IMG/VR virus record: IMGVR_UViG_3300023181_000002
Location: 1-64,000 of that record
From: a virus
Direction: 5' to 3' (one strand)
DNA length: 64,000 nucleotides
Below, in pieces: positions 29,571 to 38,219 of this stretch (position 1 is the first letter of the stretch; each line of letters begins with the position of its first letter). Both the position numbers and the translations under genes were made by a program. The notes under the pieces are model-generated. The model ran no database searches, was not told the DNA's origin, and saw only the letters and a program-made list of their open reading frames with translations.

Positions 29571-30290
29571 ATGTATTACGACAATGAGAATCAACTAGAA
29601 AATGCAATCTATTTCTCTAAGCCAGGAGAAATGTTCAGGGCGGGATTAAGCCATTTTATGCATGACCATGTTTTAAAGCAATTTGATATGGGAGTTTACG
29701 GAGTGCCTGATCTTGTTGGACTTTCCTTTTACGAAAAAACTAGTACGAGTTCCCGCGAAGTAGATATTACGATTTACGAATTGAAAGTTGGAGAAATTAA
29801 TATAGACACAATCGTTCAGGCTTCTAAGTATCGACATGGTATGTATAGATTTCTAGTACAGAATAAGAATAGATTTAGGCATGTCGTTGTTTCTTTTAAA
29901 ATCGTTTTGGTGGGGTATACTATTCAAAATCATCAACATTTTCATTATTTGGCAGATGCAGCTAGGGTGTCTTCTTATACTTACAACTTAAAATCAGATA
30001 ACCTCACCTTTCAGCATTACAATCACAGAAATTACGATCATATGCCTTGGGTGGCAGATCCTTATAAAGAATTAGGAACTTTTAATTTTGAATCTTTATA
30101 TGTAGACATATATAAAAAATCTGCCGAAGCTAGAGCTTTATCAAGGCGAGAAGACCGGCTTAATAGTGGTTCACTAGATGAAATTGATAAACTTTTTGAA
30201 AGAAGATCGTTCGAAGAAGAGGCTAGATTTTCTTCATTTAGTGAAGCTGAAATTGAAGAAGATGATGAGGAGTTCTGGAGGAATTTTTAA
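29571..30290 (+). CDS. PD-(D/E)XK nuclease-like protein
   Basis: 239 residues. GVYGVPDLVG (Asp47) followed by EVDITIYELKVGE (Glu70-x-Lys72) is the D-xn-ExK active site, and INIDTIVQASKYRHGM is the usual following helix with a Gln. The C-terminal about 60 residues are charged and acidic. It may be a homing or host-DNA-degrading nuclease, or a recombination nuclease, as it sits at the head of the DnaD-like/DnaB cluster. Spaced from its promoter by the pseudoknotted RNA. Confidence 0.7.
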   Translation: MYYDNENQLENAIYFSKPGEMFRAGLSHFMHDHVLKQFDMGVYGVPDLVGLSFYEKTSTSSREVDITIYELKVGEINIDTIVQASKYRHGMYRFLVQNKNRFRHVVVSFKIVLVGYTIQNHQHFHYLADAARVSSYTYNLKSDNLTFQHYNHRNYDHMPWVADPYKELGTFNFESLYVDIYKKSAEARALSRREDRLNSGSLDEIDKLFERRSFEEEARFSSFSEAEIEEDDEEFWRNF

Positions 30291-30300
30291 TTAATTTGTT

Positions 30301-30918
30301 ATGAAATCGAAAAAAATATCCATTGATAGATTTCCTCATGTAGCGAATCTTCGCAATAACGGCAAAGTCAAAGTGCTTCGCAAAAAGTACGGAGAACTCG
30401 AGGGATACGCTTTCTGGTGTATGATGTTAGAGATTCTCATTGACAGCCCTACGCTTGAGTGGAATTTTAACCCGGTTCAGATAGAGGTATTCGCTGACGA
30501 GTTGGGTATTGAAGAAGTAAAGCTACAAGCAATGATTGAAACGGCAATCTCATTAGAGATGCTCTCCGAAGATGAAGAAGGCTTGATAAGTTGCCAAAGT
30601 CTTAACGATAAAGTTAAATACGAAAAACGCAAGCCAACAGTATTCAAAGAGCAGGCTCCAAAGTTCGTAGCGCCTGAGCTGATTGATGTTGTATCGTATT
30701 TTCAGTACAAGCACAACTGTTCAGAAGCTGCTGCCTTAGATTTTGCTGAGAAGTTCTGGAATCATTACAACAGTAAAGGATGGACTGTAGGCAAAGCGCC
30801 TATGAAAAGTTGGAAGTCCGCAGTAGATGGCACATGGAAAGAAACAGGATTAAAATCAATCGCTGCTTATCCAAATAATCAAGCGCCGATTCAACAGCGA
30901 ACATACCTGAATGTGTAA
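30301..30918 (+). CDS. DnaD/Lin1244-like replication protein
   Basis: 205 residues. The N-terminus RFPHVANLRNNGKVKVLRKKYGELEGYAFWCMMLEILIDS matches the Lin1244/Lin1753-like (DUF4373) domain found on phage replication initiators, and AEKFWNHYNSKGWTVGKAPMKSWKSAV is the DnaD-type C-terminal segment. Located just upstream of DnaB, it is the best candidate for origin recognition or helicase loading. Confidence 0.8.
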   Translation: MKSKKISIDRFPHVANLRNNGKVKVLRKKYGELEGYAFWCMMLEILIDSPTLEWNFNPVQIEVFADELGIEEVKLQAMIETAISLEMLSEDEEGLISCQSLNDKVKYEKRKPTVFKEQAPKFVAPELIDVVSYFQYKHNCSEAAALDFAEKFWNHYNSKGWTVGKAPMKSWKSAVDGTWKETGLKSIAAYPNNQAPIQQRTYLNV

Positions 30919-31295
30919 TGGATAAAGTGTCTTGCTTAAAGTGCGGTCAACCGTTATTTATTACTGATAAAGTTTATATCGGAACGCTGTATGTCGTTAG
31001 ATGTGCTAATTGCGAAAGAGATCATTACTTCTCTGTACGTGTACCAGGGCGAAGAAAATGGGTGCAGCCGGACGATGTAGAGAGATTAGGATCGAAGGTT
31101 ACTTTAGAAGTAAAATGTGAGCCACTATTTAAGCATTTACAGCCTGACTACAAAGGTTCATTACAATCCAGTCACAGTTTTCTTCCTGAAAAAAATGTAA
31201 TTGATCAGGATCAAAAAACAATGATACTCTACGAAGCATTGGCTGACGGAGAGATCACAGAAGATTTATTTAACAAGTTTATCATGAGGATGTAA
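30918..31295 (+). CDS. Zinc-ribbon replication-module protein, 125 aa
   Basis: CLKCGQPLF and CANCERDHYF give a four-Cys ribbon in the first 40 residues; the C-terminus (TMILYEALADGEITEDLFNKFI) is helical. Overlaps the DnaD-like stop by one base and ends 1 nt before DnaB, suggesting a role in primosome assembly. Confidence 0.65.
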   Translation: MDKVSCLKCGQPLFITDKVYIGTLYVVRCANCERDHYFSVRVPGRRKWVQPDDVERLGSKVTLEVKCEPLFKHLQPDYKGSLQSSHSFLPEKNVIDQDQKTMILYEALADGEITEDLFNKFIMRM

Positions 31296-31296
31296 T

Positions 31297-32709
31297 ATGT
31301 TTAGCGTAGCGCCGCCAGTAGCACTTGAAATTGAAAAAGACGTTCTCTCAACGATTGTAAATTATCCGGAACTGCTTGTCAACGTTGAGCAGATACTAAA
31401 TTCAGACTGTTTTTATGAAGCCGAAAATAGAGTTCTATATGACATCATTATGGAGATTCATCTTGAAGGGCAAAAAGTTGATGCTTCTCACGTATTACAG
31501 AAACTATTTGGAGCGGGTAAAAAAGATTTGCTAAGCCATTATCAATCTCTTAAAAAGAATATAGGTTCATCAAATACCCTTTGGAAGAATGCAACCACGC
31601 TATTAGAATATTCTACCAAGAGAAGCATTTTAGAAAACTCTCTTCAAGCGTTGTCTCTTATCGAGCAAGATGCCAACATTGAAGATATTGACAGAGTAGT
31701 TTCTAAAGGTGTTGAAATCGTTACAGGTCGAAGCAATAATATTGATAGCGTGACTTTTAAGGAGTCTATTGAGAAGATGAAAGCCCTGATGAATAAACCC
31801 TTGACGGATGGTATTTCAGGGCTTACAACTGGACTGCCTTCGCTTAATAAGTTCAATTCAGGATGGCAGAGTACAGACCGGATATTAGTGGCGGGCAGAC
31901 CCGGGATGGCAAAATCGATTCTCGCAGCGTTCCACGCTTATGAAGTGGCTGTTAAAGGAGATCCGGTAGCTGTTATCTCTTTAGAGATGGAGGATTCGCA
32001 GTTGACTGGTCGGATGATCTCCAATATATCAAATGTTAACTCGAGCGACATACTAAAAGGAAGGCTTGTCGAGAATCAAAAGCGGCATGTAGATAAAGTA
32101 GCTTCTTCTGTTGCTAATCTTCCTATCTACTATTACGGGAATACCCAATCAGCAGACATAAATGACATTTTCCTTGCTATGAGAAACTGGAAAAGAAGAT
32201 TCGGGATTAAAATGATCATCCTTGATTTTGTTCAGCTTTGTAAGGATCGTACCGTTAAAAATCAAGAAGCAACACCAGTGCTTGATAGTGTAATAGGGAA
32301 GTTAACAGATATGTCAAACCAATTAGGAGTTGCCTTAATGATTTTATCCCAATTAAACAGGGGCAGTGAAAGTTTGGCAGATAAAAGACCATCTTTATCA
32401 AATCTAAAAAATTCAGGTCGCCTTGAAGAGTTTGGCACGACGATCATATTCCCATACCGCCAGGATTATTACGATGAAAGAGCGGCCACTGAAAAGGGAT
32501 TAACCTTTGTACCTAGCAATCGTATCGAATATATTATTGCAAAGAATAGATCAGACGCAACCGGGACATTATTATTTATGTGCAACCCAGCTTTAAATAG
32601 AATTTACGAATTCCCCAAGAATGATTTATATCCACCACAAGCACCACCTGTTGATCCATTTGCCGGAAACCAAGTTTTAAACGAAATAAAACCAATATCT
32701 TTTTTATGA
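31297..32709 (+). CDS. dnaB-like: Replicative DNA helicase (DnaB family)
   Basis: 470 residues. N-terminal domain (EKDVLSTIVNYPELL...FYEAENRVLYDIIMEI) followed by a RecA-like motor with Walker A GRPGMAKS at 200-207 and Walker B MIILDFVQL (Asp310), then the LSQLNRGSE and NLKNSGRLEE motifs. It unwinds the fork ahead of the polymerase. Walker A has Ala where Gly is usual (GMGKT to GMAKS); Lys and Ser remain, so activity is still expected. Confidence 0.95.
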   Translation: MFSVAPPVALEIEKDVLSTIVNYPELLVNVEQILNSDCFYEAENRVLYDIIMEIHLEGQKVDASHVLQKLFGAGKKDLLSHYQSLKKNIGSSNTLWKNATTLLEYSTKRSILENSLQALSLIEQDANIEDIDRVVSKGVEIVTGRSNNIDSVTFKESIEKMKALMNKPLTDGISGLTTGLPSLNKFNSGWQSTDRILVAGRPGMAKSILAAFHAYEVAVKGDPVAVISLEMEDSQLTGRMISNISNVNSSDILKGRLVENQKRHVDKVASSVANLPIYYYGNTQSADINDIFLAMRNWKRRFGIKMIILDFVQLCKDRTVKNQEATPVLDSVIGKLTDMSNQLGVALMILSQLNRGSESLADKRPSLSNLKNSGRLEEFGTTIIFPYRQDYYDERAATEKGLTFVPSNRIEYIIAKNRSDATGTLLFMCNPALNRIYEFPKNDLYPPQAPPVDPFAGNQVLNEIKPISFL

Positions 32710-33086
32710 ACACCGAACTACCAATCCCCATTAACACTGTATTATACACAAAAGACGGACGCAACGTCGGCAACGCCTTTATCGTGGCACACGAGAAAGG
32801 GAGATACGTTGTCAAGACCGACTACGGAGCTTATGCGCATTTCACCCCGGAGAAGGTGGAAGCATTGTTTTACCTCGACAAAGGATATTCCGAAGAAGAG
32901 CGCCTTGAAAGAGCGAAATCTCACAAGAATTACCGTGCGCATGGGAGGCGCAAGGAGAGTCCTGAAGAGGTTGCTCCTGCTAAGGAGGATATCATCGAGC
33001 GTGTGGCTCCTGTGATCCTTGTAAAGGAAGAACCCGTAAAGAAGAAACGTGCTAGGATTGCTGCGAAACCTGTAAAAGTTAATTGA
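32706..33086 (+). CDS. Hypothetical basic protein, 126 aa
   Basis: A small beta domain (LYTKDGRNVGNAFIVAHEKGRYVVKTDYG), a helical stretch, and a Lys/Arg/Pro-rich tail (VKKKRARIAAKPVKVN) likely to contact nucleic acid. Overlaps the DnaB stop by 4 nt. Confidence 0.6.
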   Translation: MNTELPIPINTVLYTKDGRNVGNAFIVAHEKGRYVVKTDYGAYAHFTPEKVEALFYLDKGYSEEERLERAKSHKNYRAHGRRKESPEEVAPAKEDIIERVAPVILVKEEPVKKKRARIAAKPVKVN

Positions 33087-33087
33087 T

Positions 33088-33315
33088 ATGGAGCACTTAA
33101 GAATAAAATCTGTAGTAGTACATCGCCCTAGCGAAATCTCTATAGATACCGGGACTTTAATACAATCTTGGCTTGGGCAGTATGCTACTGGACTTAATAC
33201 AAAATTTCTCTGCCGGGAATATAAAAAGGCAATCGGATGGAAAAAATACCGTGTTAGATTCTCTGAGTTTGATTGCCGTGTAGGAAAAATTGTTTTACGG
33301 GTAACTAAAATTTAA
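33088..33315 (+). CDS. Small basic hypothetical protein, 75 aa
   Basis: Basic protein (FLCREYKKAIGWKKYRVRFSEF) without recognised motif; starts 1 nt after the previous stop. Confidence 0.55.
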   Translation: MEHLRIKSVVVHRPSEISIDTGTLIQSWLGQYATGLNTKFLCREYKKAIGWKKYRVRFSEFDCRVGKIVLRVTKI

Positions 33316-33323
33316 AAGAAATT

Positions 33324-33626
33324 ATGAACAAGTTAGAATTTAAAGGAACAGATGGTAAATGGACTCTTACCACAAATCCATTAGAAATAGGCAATTTTAA
33401 GTCTAGTGTCTGGAGTACAAATAAATTTGGAGAAGAGATAGGATCTGAATTGATAGCCGATGTTGAGAAAAATGAAAATGCCCACTTAATCGCAGCAGCT
33501 CCAGACCTATTGAAAGCCGCAATAGATTTCCTTGAAAAGGTTGAGTCTGGAAGAGCACGCTCTACCGATAGTTATAATAAGTTCAAATCTGCCGTGTATA
33601 AGGCACTAAATCTTCAGGAAGAATGA
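33324..33626 (+). CDS. Small conserved phage protein (NAHLIAAAPDLL)
   Basis: 100 residues. NENAHLIAAAPDLLKAAIDFLEKVE is the hallmark of a very common phage family of unknown function. Overlaps the next gene by 4 nt. Confidence 0.75.
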   Translation: MNKLEFKGTDGKWTLTTNPLEIGNFKSSVWSTNKFGEEIGSELIADVEKNENAHLIAAAPDLLKAAIDFLEKVESGRARSTDSYNKFKSAVYKALNLQEE

Positions 33627-33931
33627 AAAATCAATTTAAAAATGGTTTGGAGTTTGTATGTGCCGCATTCACGGCACTGGTTGCTCCATGCGTATTATTT
33701 GTAATATTAGTGACAGCATTTATCTCAATAGTAACTCCCAATGAGATAAGAGCCAATCCAGAAGCATCCCGCTCCATCAAGATCGCCCATTACAGTTCCT
33801 TTGACGCGTTTCAGACGGAAGGGTATTGGCTTTTTAAGAACAATTGGGAGGTGAAAGAGGTTTCGCACGCGATCCATCCGGGCGGTCAAAATGATACAGA
33901 TATTATTGTTGTTTATACTAAAAATCAGTAG
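33623..33931 (+). CDS. Single-pass membrane protein, 102 aa
   Basis: Residues 11-37 (FVCAAFTALVAPCVLFVILVTAF...) form a transmembrane helix; the remainder (RSIKIAHYSSFDAFQTEGYW...) is a small extracytoplasmic domain. Not recognised. Confidence 0.6.
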   Translation: MKNQFKNGLEFVCAAFTALVAPCVLFVILVTAFISIVTPNEIRANPEASRSIKIAHYSSFDAFQTEGYWLFKNNWEVKEVSHAIHPGGQNDTDIIVVYTKNQ

Positions 33932-33934
33932 AGT

Positions 33935-34501
33935 GTGGAGACAGAAGAAGAAATATGGAAACTAATTCCAGGATACACAAAATACGAGGCAAGTAGTTTT
34001 GGTAGATTTAGATCTTTACATTTTTTCGATAGGCCGTCATCGTCGGGTCCTAAGAATTTTAGAAATGGAGAAAAGGTAATTATGAAGCAAACTATGGCTA
34101 CTAAATATCTAAGTGTTATGTTTTGCGAAGAGGGGGTACGAAAAAGGCTTATTTCGCATAGATTAATCGCTCTTACTTTTATCGAAAATCCGCACAATAA
34201 AGGGTATGTTCATCACAAAGATTCTAACCGTCTAAATAATCACATTTCGAATTTAGAATGGGTGACTCAAAGTGAAAACATAAAACATGCTTACGATCAG
34301 AATAGAATGAATACAAAAAGATCAAAGAAAGTTATAAATACAGAAACGGGAAAAATATTCAATTCCGCTATTTTAGCAAATCAATCACTAGAAAATCCCT
34401 TTTGTAAAAAGTATTTTCAAAAGTTAATGAGGACTCCATGTATTAATTTAACGCCATTTAAGTGGTATACACCCGAAGAAGATGAAAATATTAGCGCTTG
34501 A
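33935..34501 (+). CDS. NUMOD4/HNH homing endonuclease
   Basis: 188 residues from GTG 33935 (no ATG until residue 50). EEIWKLIPGYTKYEASSFGRFRS is a NUMOD4 motif, RLISHRLIALTFIENP...GYVHHKDSNRLNNHISNLEWVT is the HNH_3 core, and SKKVINTETGKIFNSAILA is a NUMOD1-like tail. A mobile, free-standing endonuclease. Its last 20 bp overlap the RuvC start, so the insertion has become part of the operon. Confidence 0.9.
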   Translation: METEEEIWKLIPGYTKYEASSFGRFRSLHFFDRPSSSGPKNFRNGEKVIMKQTMATKYLSVMFCEEGVRKRLISHRLIALTFIENPHNKGYVHHKDSNRLNNHISNLEWVTQSENIKHAYDQNRMNTKRSKKVINTETGKIFNSAILANQSLENPFCKKYFQKLMRTPCINLTPFKWYTPEEDENISA

Positions 34502-34922
34502 CCAAGCATCAAATTGTGGCTTCTGCTGCGGCCCCAATAATTATGGATTATGGAATTTAAATACGCTCAAGGACGAAAGCTCTGGAATGAAAATGATCCG
34601 CTTCAAGTCGAAACTTAAATTTATGATTGAAGCAGAAGGTATTGAATTAGTCGCATACGAGAGAGTCGCTGGTAGGCACGCAAATTCTATCATACATGCC
34701 TCTAAAATGGTTGCTATGATAGAAACATTGTGCGAGGAGCTTGGAGTCGCTTATATGGCATTTTCAGCGACAGAAATAAAATTATTTGCTACAGGAAAAG
34801 GAAATGCTGGGAAACCTGCTATGATCAAGGCTGCAAAGGATCGCTTTGGCTACACAGGTAATGACGACAATGAAGCTGATGCAATTTGTATTTATCAATT
34901 AGCCAAAACACATTATCAATGA
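34482..34922 (+). CDS. ruvC-like: RuvC-like Holliday junction resolvase
   Basis: 146 residues. ILALDQASNCGF (Asp7), VAYERV (Glu60) and NDDNEADAICIYQLA (Asp133) are the RNase H-fold catalytic acids in RuvC spacing, with ATEIKLFATGKGNAGKPAM as the conserved lead to the last motif. Resolves branched DNA before packaging. The start is within the HNH gene, so translation may be coupled to it. Confidence 0.9.
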   Translation: MKILALDQASNCGFCCGPNNYGLWNLNTLKDESSGMKMIRFKSKLKFMIEAEGIELVAYERVAGRHANSIIHASKMVAMIETLCEELGVAYMAFSATEIKLFATGKGNAGKPAMIKAAKDRFGYTGNDDNEADAICIYQLAKTHYQ

Positions 34923-35380
34923 TAACATCAATCGTGACCGGATTTTTAGTGACCGCTGCCGGATTATACATCTACGACAAACTTCGCGTAGTACCTGTTA
35001 AAAAGCAATACCCCAAAGAGCAATCTTGGGCAGAGGCGCAAATTGAACGAGATAAATTAAGGCAAGTTTGGGAAGATGAGATGCTTAATAATAGATATCG
35101 AAGAGATATAGAGTTTGCCGCACAAGACGATTATGATTGGTGGCTAAACAGAAAACCATTCGATATATTGAAACCTTTTAGAGGAGGTAGAATGATCACA
35201 GTGGGACATAATCATCGGGAAGTATTCCCTAAGTCTTTCGAAGAGTATGTCCAAGAAGAATTTGAAAGAATTAAATCTGAAAGACATACCCTTGAAGAGA
35301 TCAAACAGATAGAGCACAATCAAAAGAAAGCATTTTATGATGCAATGCACATGGAAATGCCGGAAGAAGAATCCATTTAA
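34919..35380 (+). CDS. Membrane-anchored hypothetical protein, 153 aa
   Basis: ATG 34919 overlaps the RuvC stop. Residues 2-20 (ITSIVTGFLVTAAGLYIYD) form a membrane anchor; the rest is highly charged and helical (FEEYVQEEFERIKSERHTLEEIKQIE). Not recognised. Confidence 0.6.
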   Translation: MITSIVTGFLVTAAGLYIYDKLRVVPVKKQYPKEQSWAEAQIERDKLRQVWEDEMLNNRYRRDIEFAAQDDYDWWLNRKPFDILKPFRGGRMITVGHNHREVFPKSFEEYVQEEFERIKSERHTLEEIKQIEHNQKKAFYDAMHMEMPEEESI

Positions 35381-35395
35381 CCAATCCGAACCACC

Positions 35396-35851
35396 ATGCC
35401 AACCCAGAAACTAATCAAACCCCGTAAGCGAACAGAACCTCGCGCTGGGAAACCTGCCAAGTTAATCCCTATCGATCATGGGAAGAGTGTACTATTGAAA
35501 AAAGTTCAATATTCAGATGAAGAGGTGGAAAAGATGTTTCATTTGTTTTCACATTGCCAGGCAATCCATGACATACTGATCACCTTTAAAGGGACAGAAT
35601 TTTACACAGCTTCCCTTGAGAAGGAACTTGATAAAGGCGCTTCTAAATTCAATAAATTGTTTGTGCAAAATTCGCCGGGGTATATCTCTGACAGGATCTT
35701 CGAAGGAACGAAACTCTTTTCAAGGTTTTGCAAGTTCTCGTATGATCTTTCGCTTCAGCCGCAGCCTGTACTGGACCGCTTTGAGAGAAAGTATACTGAT
35801 CTGTTGATCGAGGCAGGCATAGACGTGATTAACCCGATGATGAGGATATGA
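35396..35851 (+). CDS. Hypothetical protein, 151 aa
   Basis: Preceded by a GAACCAC motif (35388-35394). Basic N-terminus (KLIKPRKRTEPRAGKPAK), then helical domain. Overlaps the next gene by 4 nt. Not recognised. Confidence 0.6.
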   Translation: MPTQKLIKPRKRTEPRAGKPAKLIPIDHGKSVLLKKVQYSDEEVEKMFHLFSHCQAIHDILITFKGTEFYTASLEKELDKGASKFNKLFVQNSPGYISDRIFEGTKLFSRFCKFSYDLSLQPQPVLDRFERKYTDLLIEAGIDVINPMMRI

Positions 35852-36126
35852 AAAAAATATTCAGACTAATTATAGCCGGTATAATGATAATATTTTGGCT
35901 CCCAATTTCAATAGGTATAATGATTTTACCTCCATTTTGCTTATTTATTGTAATGGGGATTATACTATTTATAGGTAAATCTTTTGAGTACTTAATGTTT
36001 GATCAAAGTGATAAACAAAAGAAGGAGTGTAAAGAAGATATTCAAGCTGCCTGCGAAATGATGTTAAGTAGTTTTATTTTAACATGGAGTCCTATCAGCT
36101 ACGTTCTTAAAGGCAAATCTAAATGA
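35848..36126 (+). CDS. Two-helix membrane protein, 92 aa
   Basis: Two adjacent hydrophobic helices (about 5-25 and 29-48) followed by a charged segment. Topology is compatible with a holin or membrane-remodelling protein, but it is far from the endolysin. Not recognised. Confidence 0.6.
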   Translation: MKKIFRLIIAGIMIIFWLPISIGIMILPPFCLFIVMGIILFIGKSFEYLMFDQSDKQKKECKEDIQAACEMMLSSFILTWSPISYVLKGKSK

Positions 36127-36320
36127 CCGGCATCTATAAACTCTCAGACGGTTCCGTTTACGAGATCACCAAAGAAGATAAGCCCTCTGACAGATCGAAG
36201 GGCTTGCAGTATATTGCCAAATGTCTCTATTCTGAGACAAAATCAAATGAGCCTTTCTTTGTGTCGAAGGAGAATTTGCATAGGAATACCCTCTACGGGT
36301 TATGGGTGTTACAAGAATGA
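36123..36320 (+). CDS. Small hypothetical protein, 65 aa
   Basis: TGIYKLSDGSVYEITKEDKPSD... small beta-rich soluble protein, 4-nt overlap with the membrane gene. Not recognised. Confidence 0.6.
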   Translation: MTGIYKLSDGSVYEITKEDKPSDRSKGLQYIAKCLYSETKSNEPFFVSKENLHRNTLYGLWVLQE

Positions 36321-36357
36321 ATTTAAAAACAATTATAAACAATAAATAATCAGAACC

Positions 36358-36660
36358 ATGTACGGAGAAAAATCAACTTATTCGGGAGAAGCAATGCAAT
36401 CTACTGAGGCTTTAAATCCTCGCTTAGTAAGAATCCTTGAAACGATTCGCCAGTGCAATCGCCGGTATTCAGAAAACGTTCAGCGCATAGCGGTTTCCGC
36501 TAACAATATTATGCCGATTATGTCCAACCCGAAAGGTCCCATGAAGGACGAAAAGCCCCAAGGGATTTTAGCGGACATAGAAGTTGAATTGTCATTATTT
36601 ACAGAGAGAAACAACGACCTTTCATTGATCGCAGAACATCTTATTGAAATTGCTGGATAA
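36358..36660 (+). CDS. Hypothetical helical protein, 100 aa
   Basis: The start codon directly follows CAGAACC. PRLVRILETIRQCNRRYSENVQRIA and ADIEVELSLFTERNNDLSLIAEHLIEI are two helical blocks, common in small Bacteroidota phage proteins. Function unknown. Confidence 0.6.
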   Translation: MYGEKSTYSGEAMQSTEALNPRLVRILETIRQCNRRYSENVQRIAVSANNIMPIMSNPKGPMKDEKPQGILADIEVELSLFTERNNDLSLIAEHLIEIAG

Positions 36661-36668
36661 ATTCACTA

Positions 36669-36694
36669 TGGCACCTGATTAAGTTTGGGTGCCA
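36669..36694 (+). terminator. Hairpin between genes
   Basis: TGGCACC (36669-36675) pairs with GGTGCCA (36688-36694). TTAATTAAAAT follows; possible weak terminator. Confidence 0.5.
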
Positions 36695-36709
36695 TTAATT
36701 AAAATAATT

Positions 36710-36970
36710 ATGAAACCAAAAGAAAAGAAGCCAGAAACTGTTTTCAGAATTATCAGCAAACAATCCGGAGAAGCGGTTGGTTCTTATAGCAGAGCATACT
36801 GCGATGAGTTTGATTTTAATTCTGTCTCAGAAGCAAGACGCGCTAACTGTCACGGCGTGTTCGAGGACAAGGATAAATATAAGATCGTCAAATACAAAGT
36901 TACGTACGAGCTTATAGAGGACGATTGTCAGGAAGAAGAGTCCAGTAAGAAATGGATTTTACAAAAATGA
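36710..36970 (+). CDS. Hypothetical protein, 86 aa
   Basis: ATG 36710 (MKPKEKKPE) preferred to 36689, which lies in the hairpin. FRIISKQSGEAVGSYSRAYCDEFDFNSVSEARRANCHGVF resembles short phage proteins; role unknown. Confidence 0.6.
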   Translation: MKPKEKKPETVFRIISKQSGEAVGSYSRAYCDEFDFNSVSEARRANCHGVFEDKDKYKIVKYKVTYELIEDDCQEEESSKKWILQK

Positions 36971-36987
36971 CCTTTAAAAAATAAATC

Positions 36988-37158
36988 ATGGATCAGGAAG
37001 ATTTCAATAGAAAAAGGCGTGCTTTAAAAATGCTGTCTCATTCACTTTTCATTCAGGACACTGAAGGCGAAGAAGCGGCTATGAAATTTTTAGAGCAATT
37101 TAAAAAAGAGGAAGAATTAAGCGTTCTGAATAAAAATACAAAACCCGATGGCATTTGA
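36988..37158 (+). CDS. Small helical protein, 56 aa
   Basis: ATG 36988; MDQEDFNRKRRALKMLSHSL... charged helix. The end overlaps the next start by 11 nt. Supported by arrangement. Confidence 0.5.
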   Translation: MDQEDFNRKRRALKMLSHSLFIQDTEGEEAAMKFLEQFKKEEELSVLNKNTKPDGI

Positions 37159-37600
37159 ATCCCGCATGAAAATTTCCGATGTGAAAGTATTTGACATGAT
37201 CGCAGAGATCATCGAGTGGTATTTTCATAATGCGAAAACACCCGACATCGAGAAGATACTCGCTGCGAGGGATCGCCTGGCGACGTTGAGCTATAACCTG
37301 GCATCGATCAGCGCTGATCTAAAAGAGCGCTATAACGGACAATACTACATCAGAAAGATCGAAACAGCGAAGTCTAAACAAGGTTTCATCTCGAAAGGGA
37401 AGAACATGTCTCAGAGTGAAACTGAAAGCATCATCTCCTCAGCGGAATTCCTGAAAGGGGAGATTGAAGCGGAAGCGGACAGCTACAAGGTAGATTTGCT
37501 CTTAAAGCAGGTTAATAAGATTTTGGATGCCATGGGTCAACGCATCGCGTTTGCGCGTGCTGAGGAGGTTAATTCGAGAAGGCAGGGGAACAATATGTGA
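37148..37600 (+). CDS. Helical hypothetical protein, 150 aa
   Basis: Long helices (DIEKILAARDRLATLSYNLASISADLKERY..., LKGEIEAEADSYKVDLLLKQVNKIL) suggest a helical bundle. Not recognised. Confidence 0.6.
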   Translation: MAFESRMKISDVKVFDMIAEIIEWYFHNAKTPDIEKILAARDRLATLSYNLASISADLKERYNGQYYIRKIETAKSKQGFISKGKNMSQSETESIISSAEFLKGEIEAEADSYKVDLLLKQVNKILDAMGQRIAFARAEEVNSRRQGNNM

Positions 37601-37619
37601 AACTTTTTAAACGAACCAT

Positions 37620-38051
37620 ATGATGACAGATCACGATATAAGAATATGTCTAATTGTAAGTATTCAAATGTTTTTCTTGTATGTTTATTTTTCAATAACC
37701 GTCGCTTCTTTCAAAGCTTATCTCAAAAAAGAGTTTGTAGATTGCAGTTTTTTAATAATGACTTTATTCTTTGTATTTACAGCAAATGCCTACTCTGTTA
37801 AAGAAGTAATTGAGTGGGATAAGGAATATTTGAAGGTAGAATCTGAAAGGGTGGCGCTAGAAATTAAGTTGCAAAAAGAAAAACAACAAAGAGACAAGCT
37901 TAAGAAAGAAGCCACTGAAGCGGTTGAAAAAGTGGAGAAGGAGTTTGCAAGAAGAATGGAGCTTCAGGAAGACCTGCTTAAAGAATATAACGATCAGTTA
38001 GCTAGGAATATGCAGTTAAGAAAACATCTAAAAAAGAGATACAATTTATGA
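37620..38051 (+). CDS. Membrane protein with cytosolic or periplasmic coiled coil
   Basis: 143 residues (ATG 37620 or 37623). Two hydrophobic helices (about 8-30, 43-60) precede a long Lys/Glu coiled coil (about 68-130). Resembles holin- or spanin-like proteins in layout only. Last plus-strand gene before the convergent junction, where its stop overlaps the stop of the DUF1508 gene. Confidence 0.6.
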   Translation: MMTDHDIRICLIVSIQMFFLYVYFSITVASFKAYLKKEFVDCSFLIMTLFFVFTANAYSVKEVIEWDKEYLKVESERVALEIKLQKEKQQRDKLKKEATEAVEKVEKEFARRMELQEDLLKEYNDQLARNMQLRKHLKKRYNL

Positions 38052-38219
38052 CGTCTTCTCAATAGTAAAACCATTGCGAACTGCATTTTTCACCGCATCT
38101 CTTTTACGCTTGTAACTCTCGGAGCTACTACCCACGATCTCAGAATTCGGAGCAATCCTCTTCCACCGCCACTCTTTAGCGGCATCTTTATAGAATATCC
38201 AGGTGTCTTTTTCGCCCAT
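38046..38219 (-). CDS. DUF1508 (YegP-like) family protein
   Basis: 57 residues from ATG 38219: FYKDAAKEWRWKRIAPNSEIVGSSSESYKRKRDAVKNAVRNG matches the W-R-x-RIAxNGxIVxxSSExYxxKxxAxxxI plan of DUF1508. Function of the family is unknown. Its stop and that of the plus-strand gene at 37620 overlap, marking the junction of the two arms. Confidence 0.8.
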   Translation of the reverse strand: MGEKDTWIFYKDAAKEWRWKRIAPNSEIVGSSSESYKRKRDAVKNAVRNGFTIEKTS

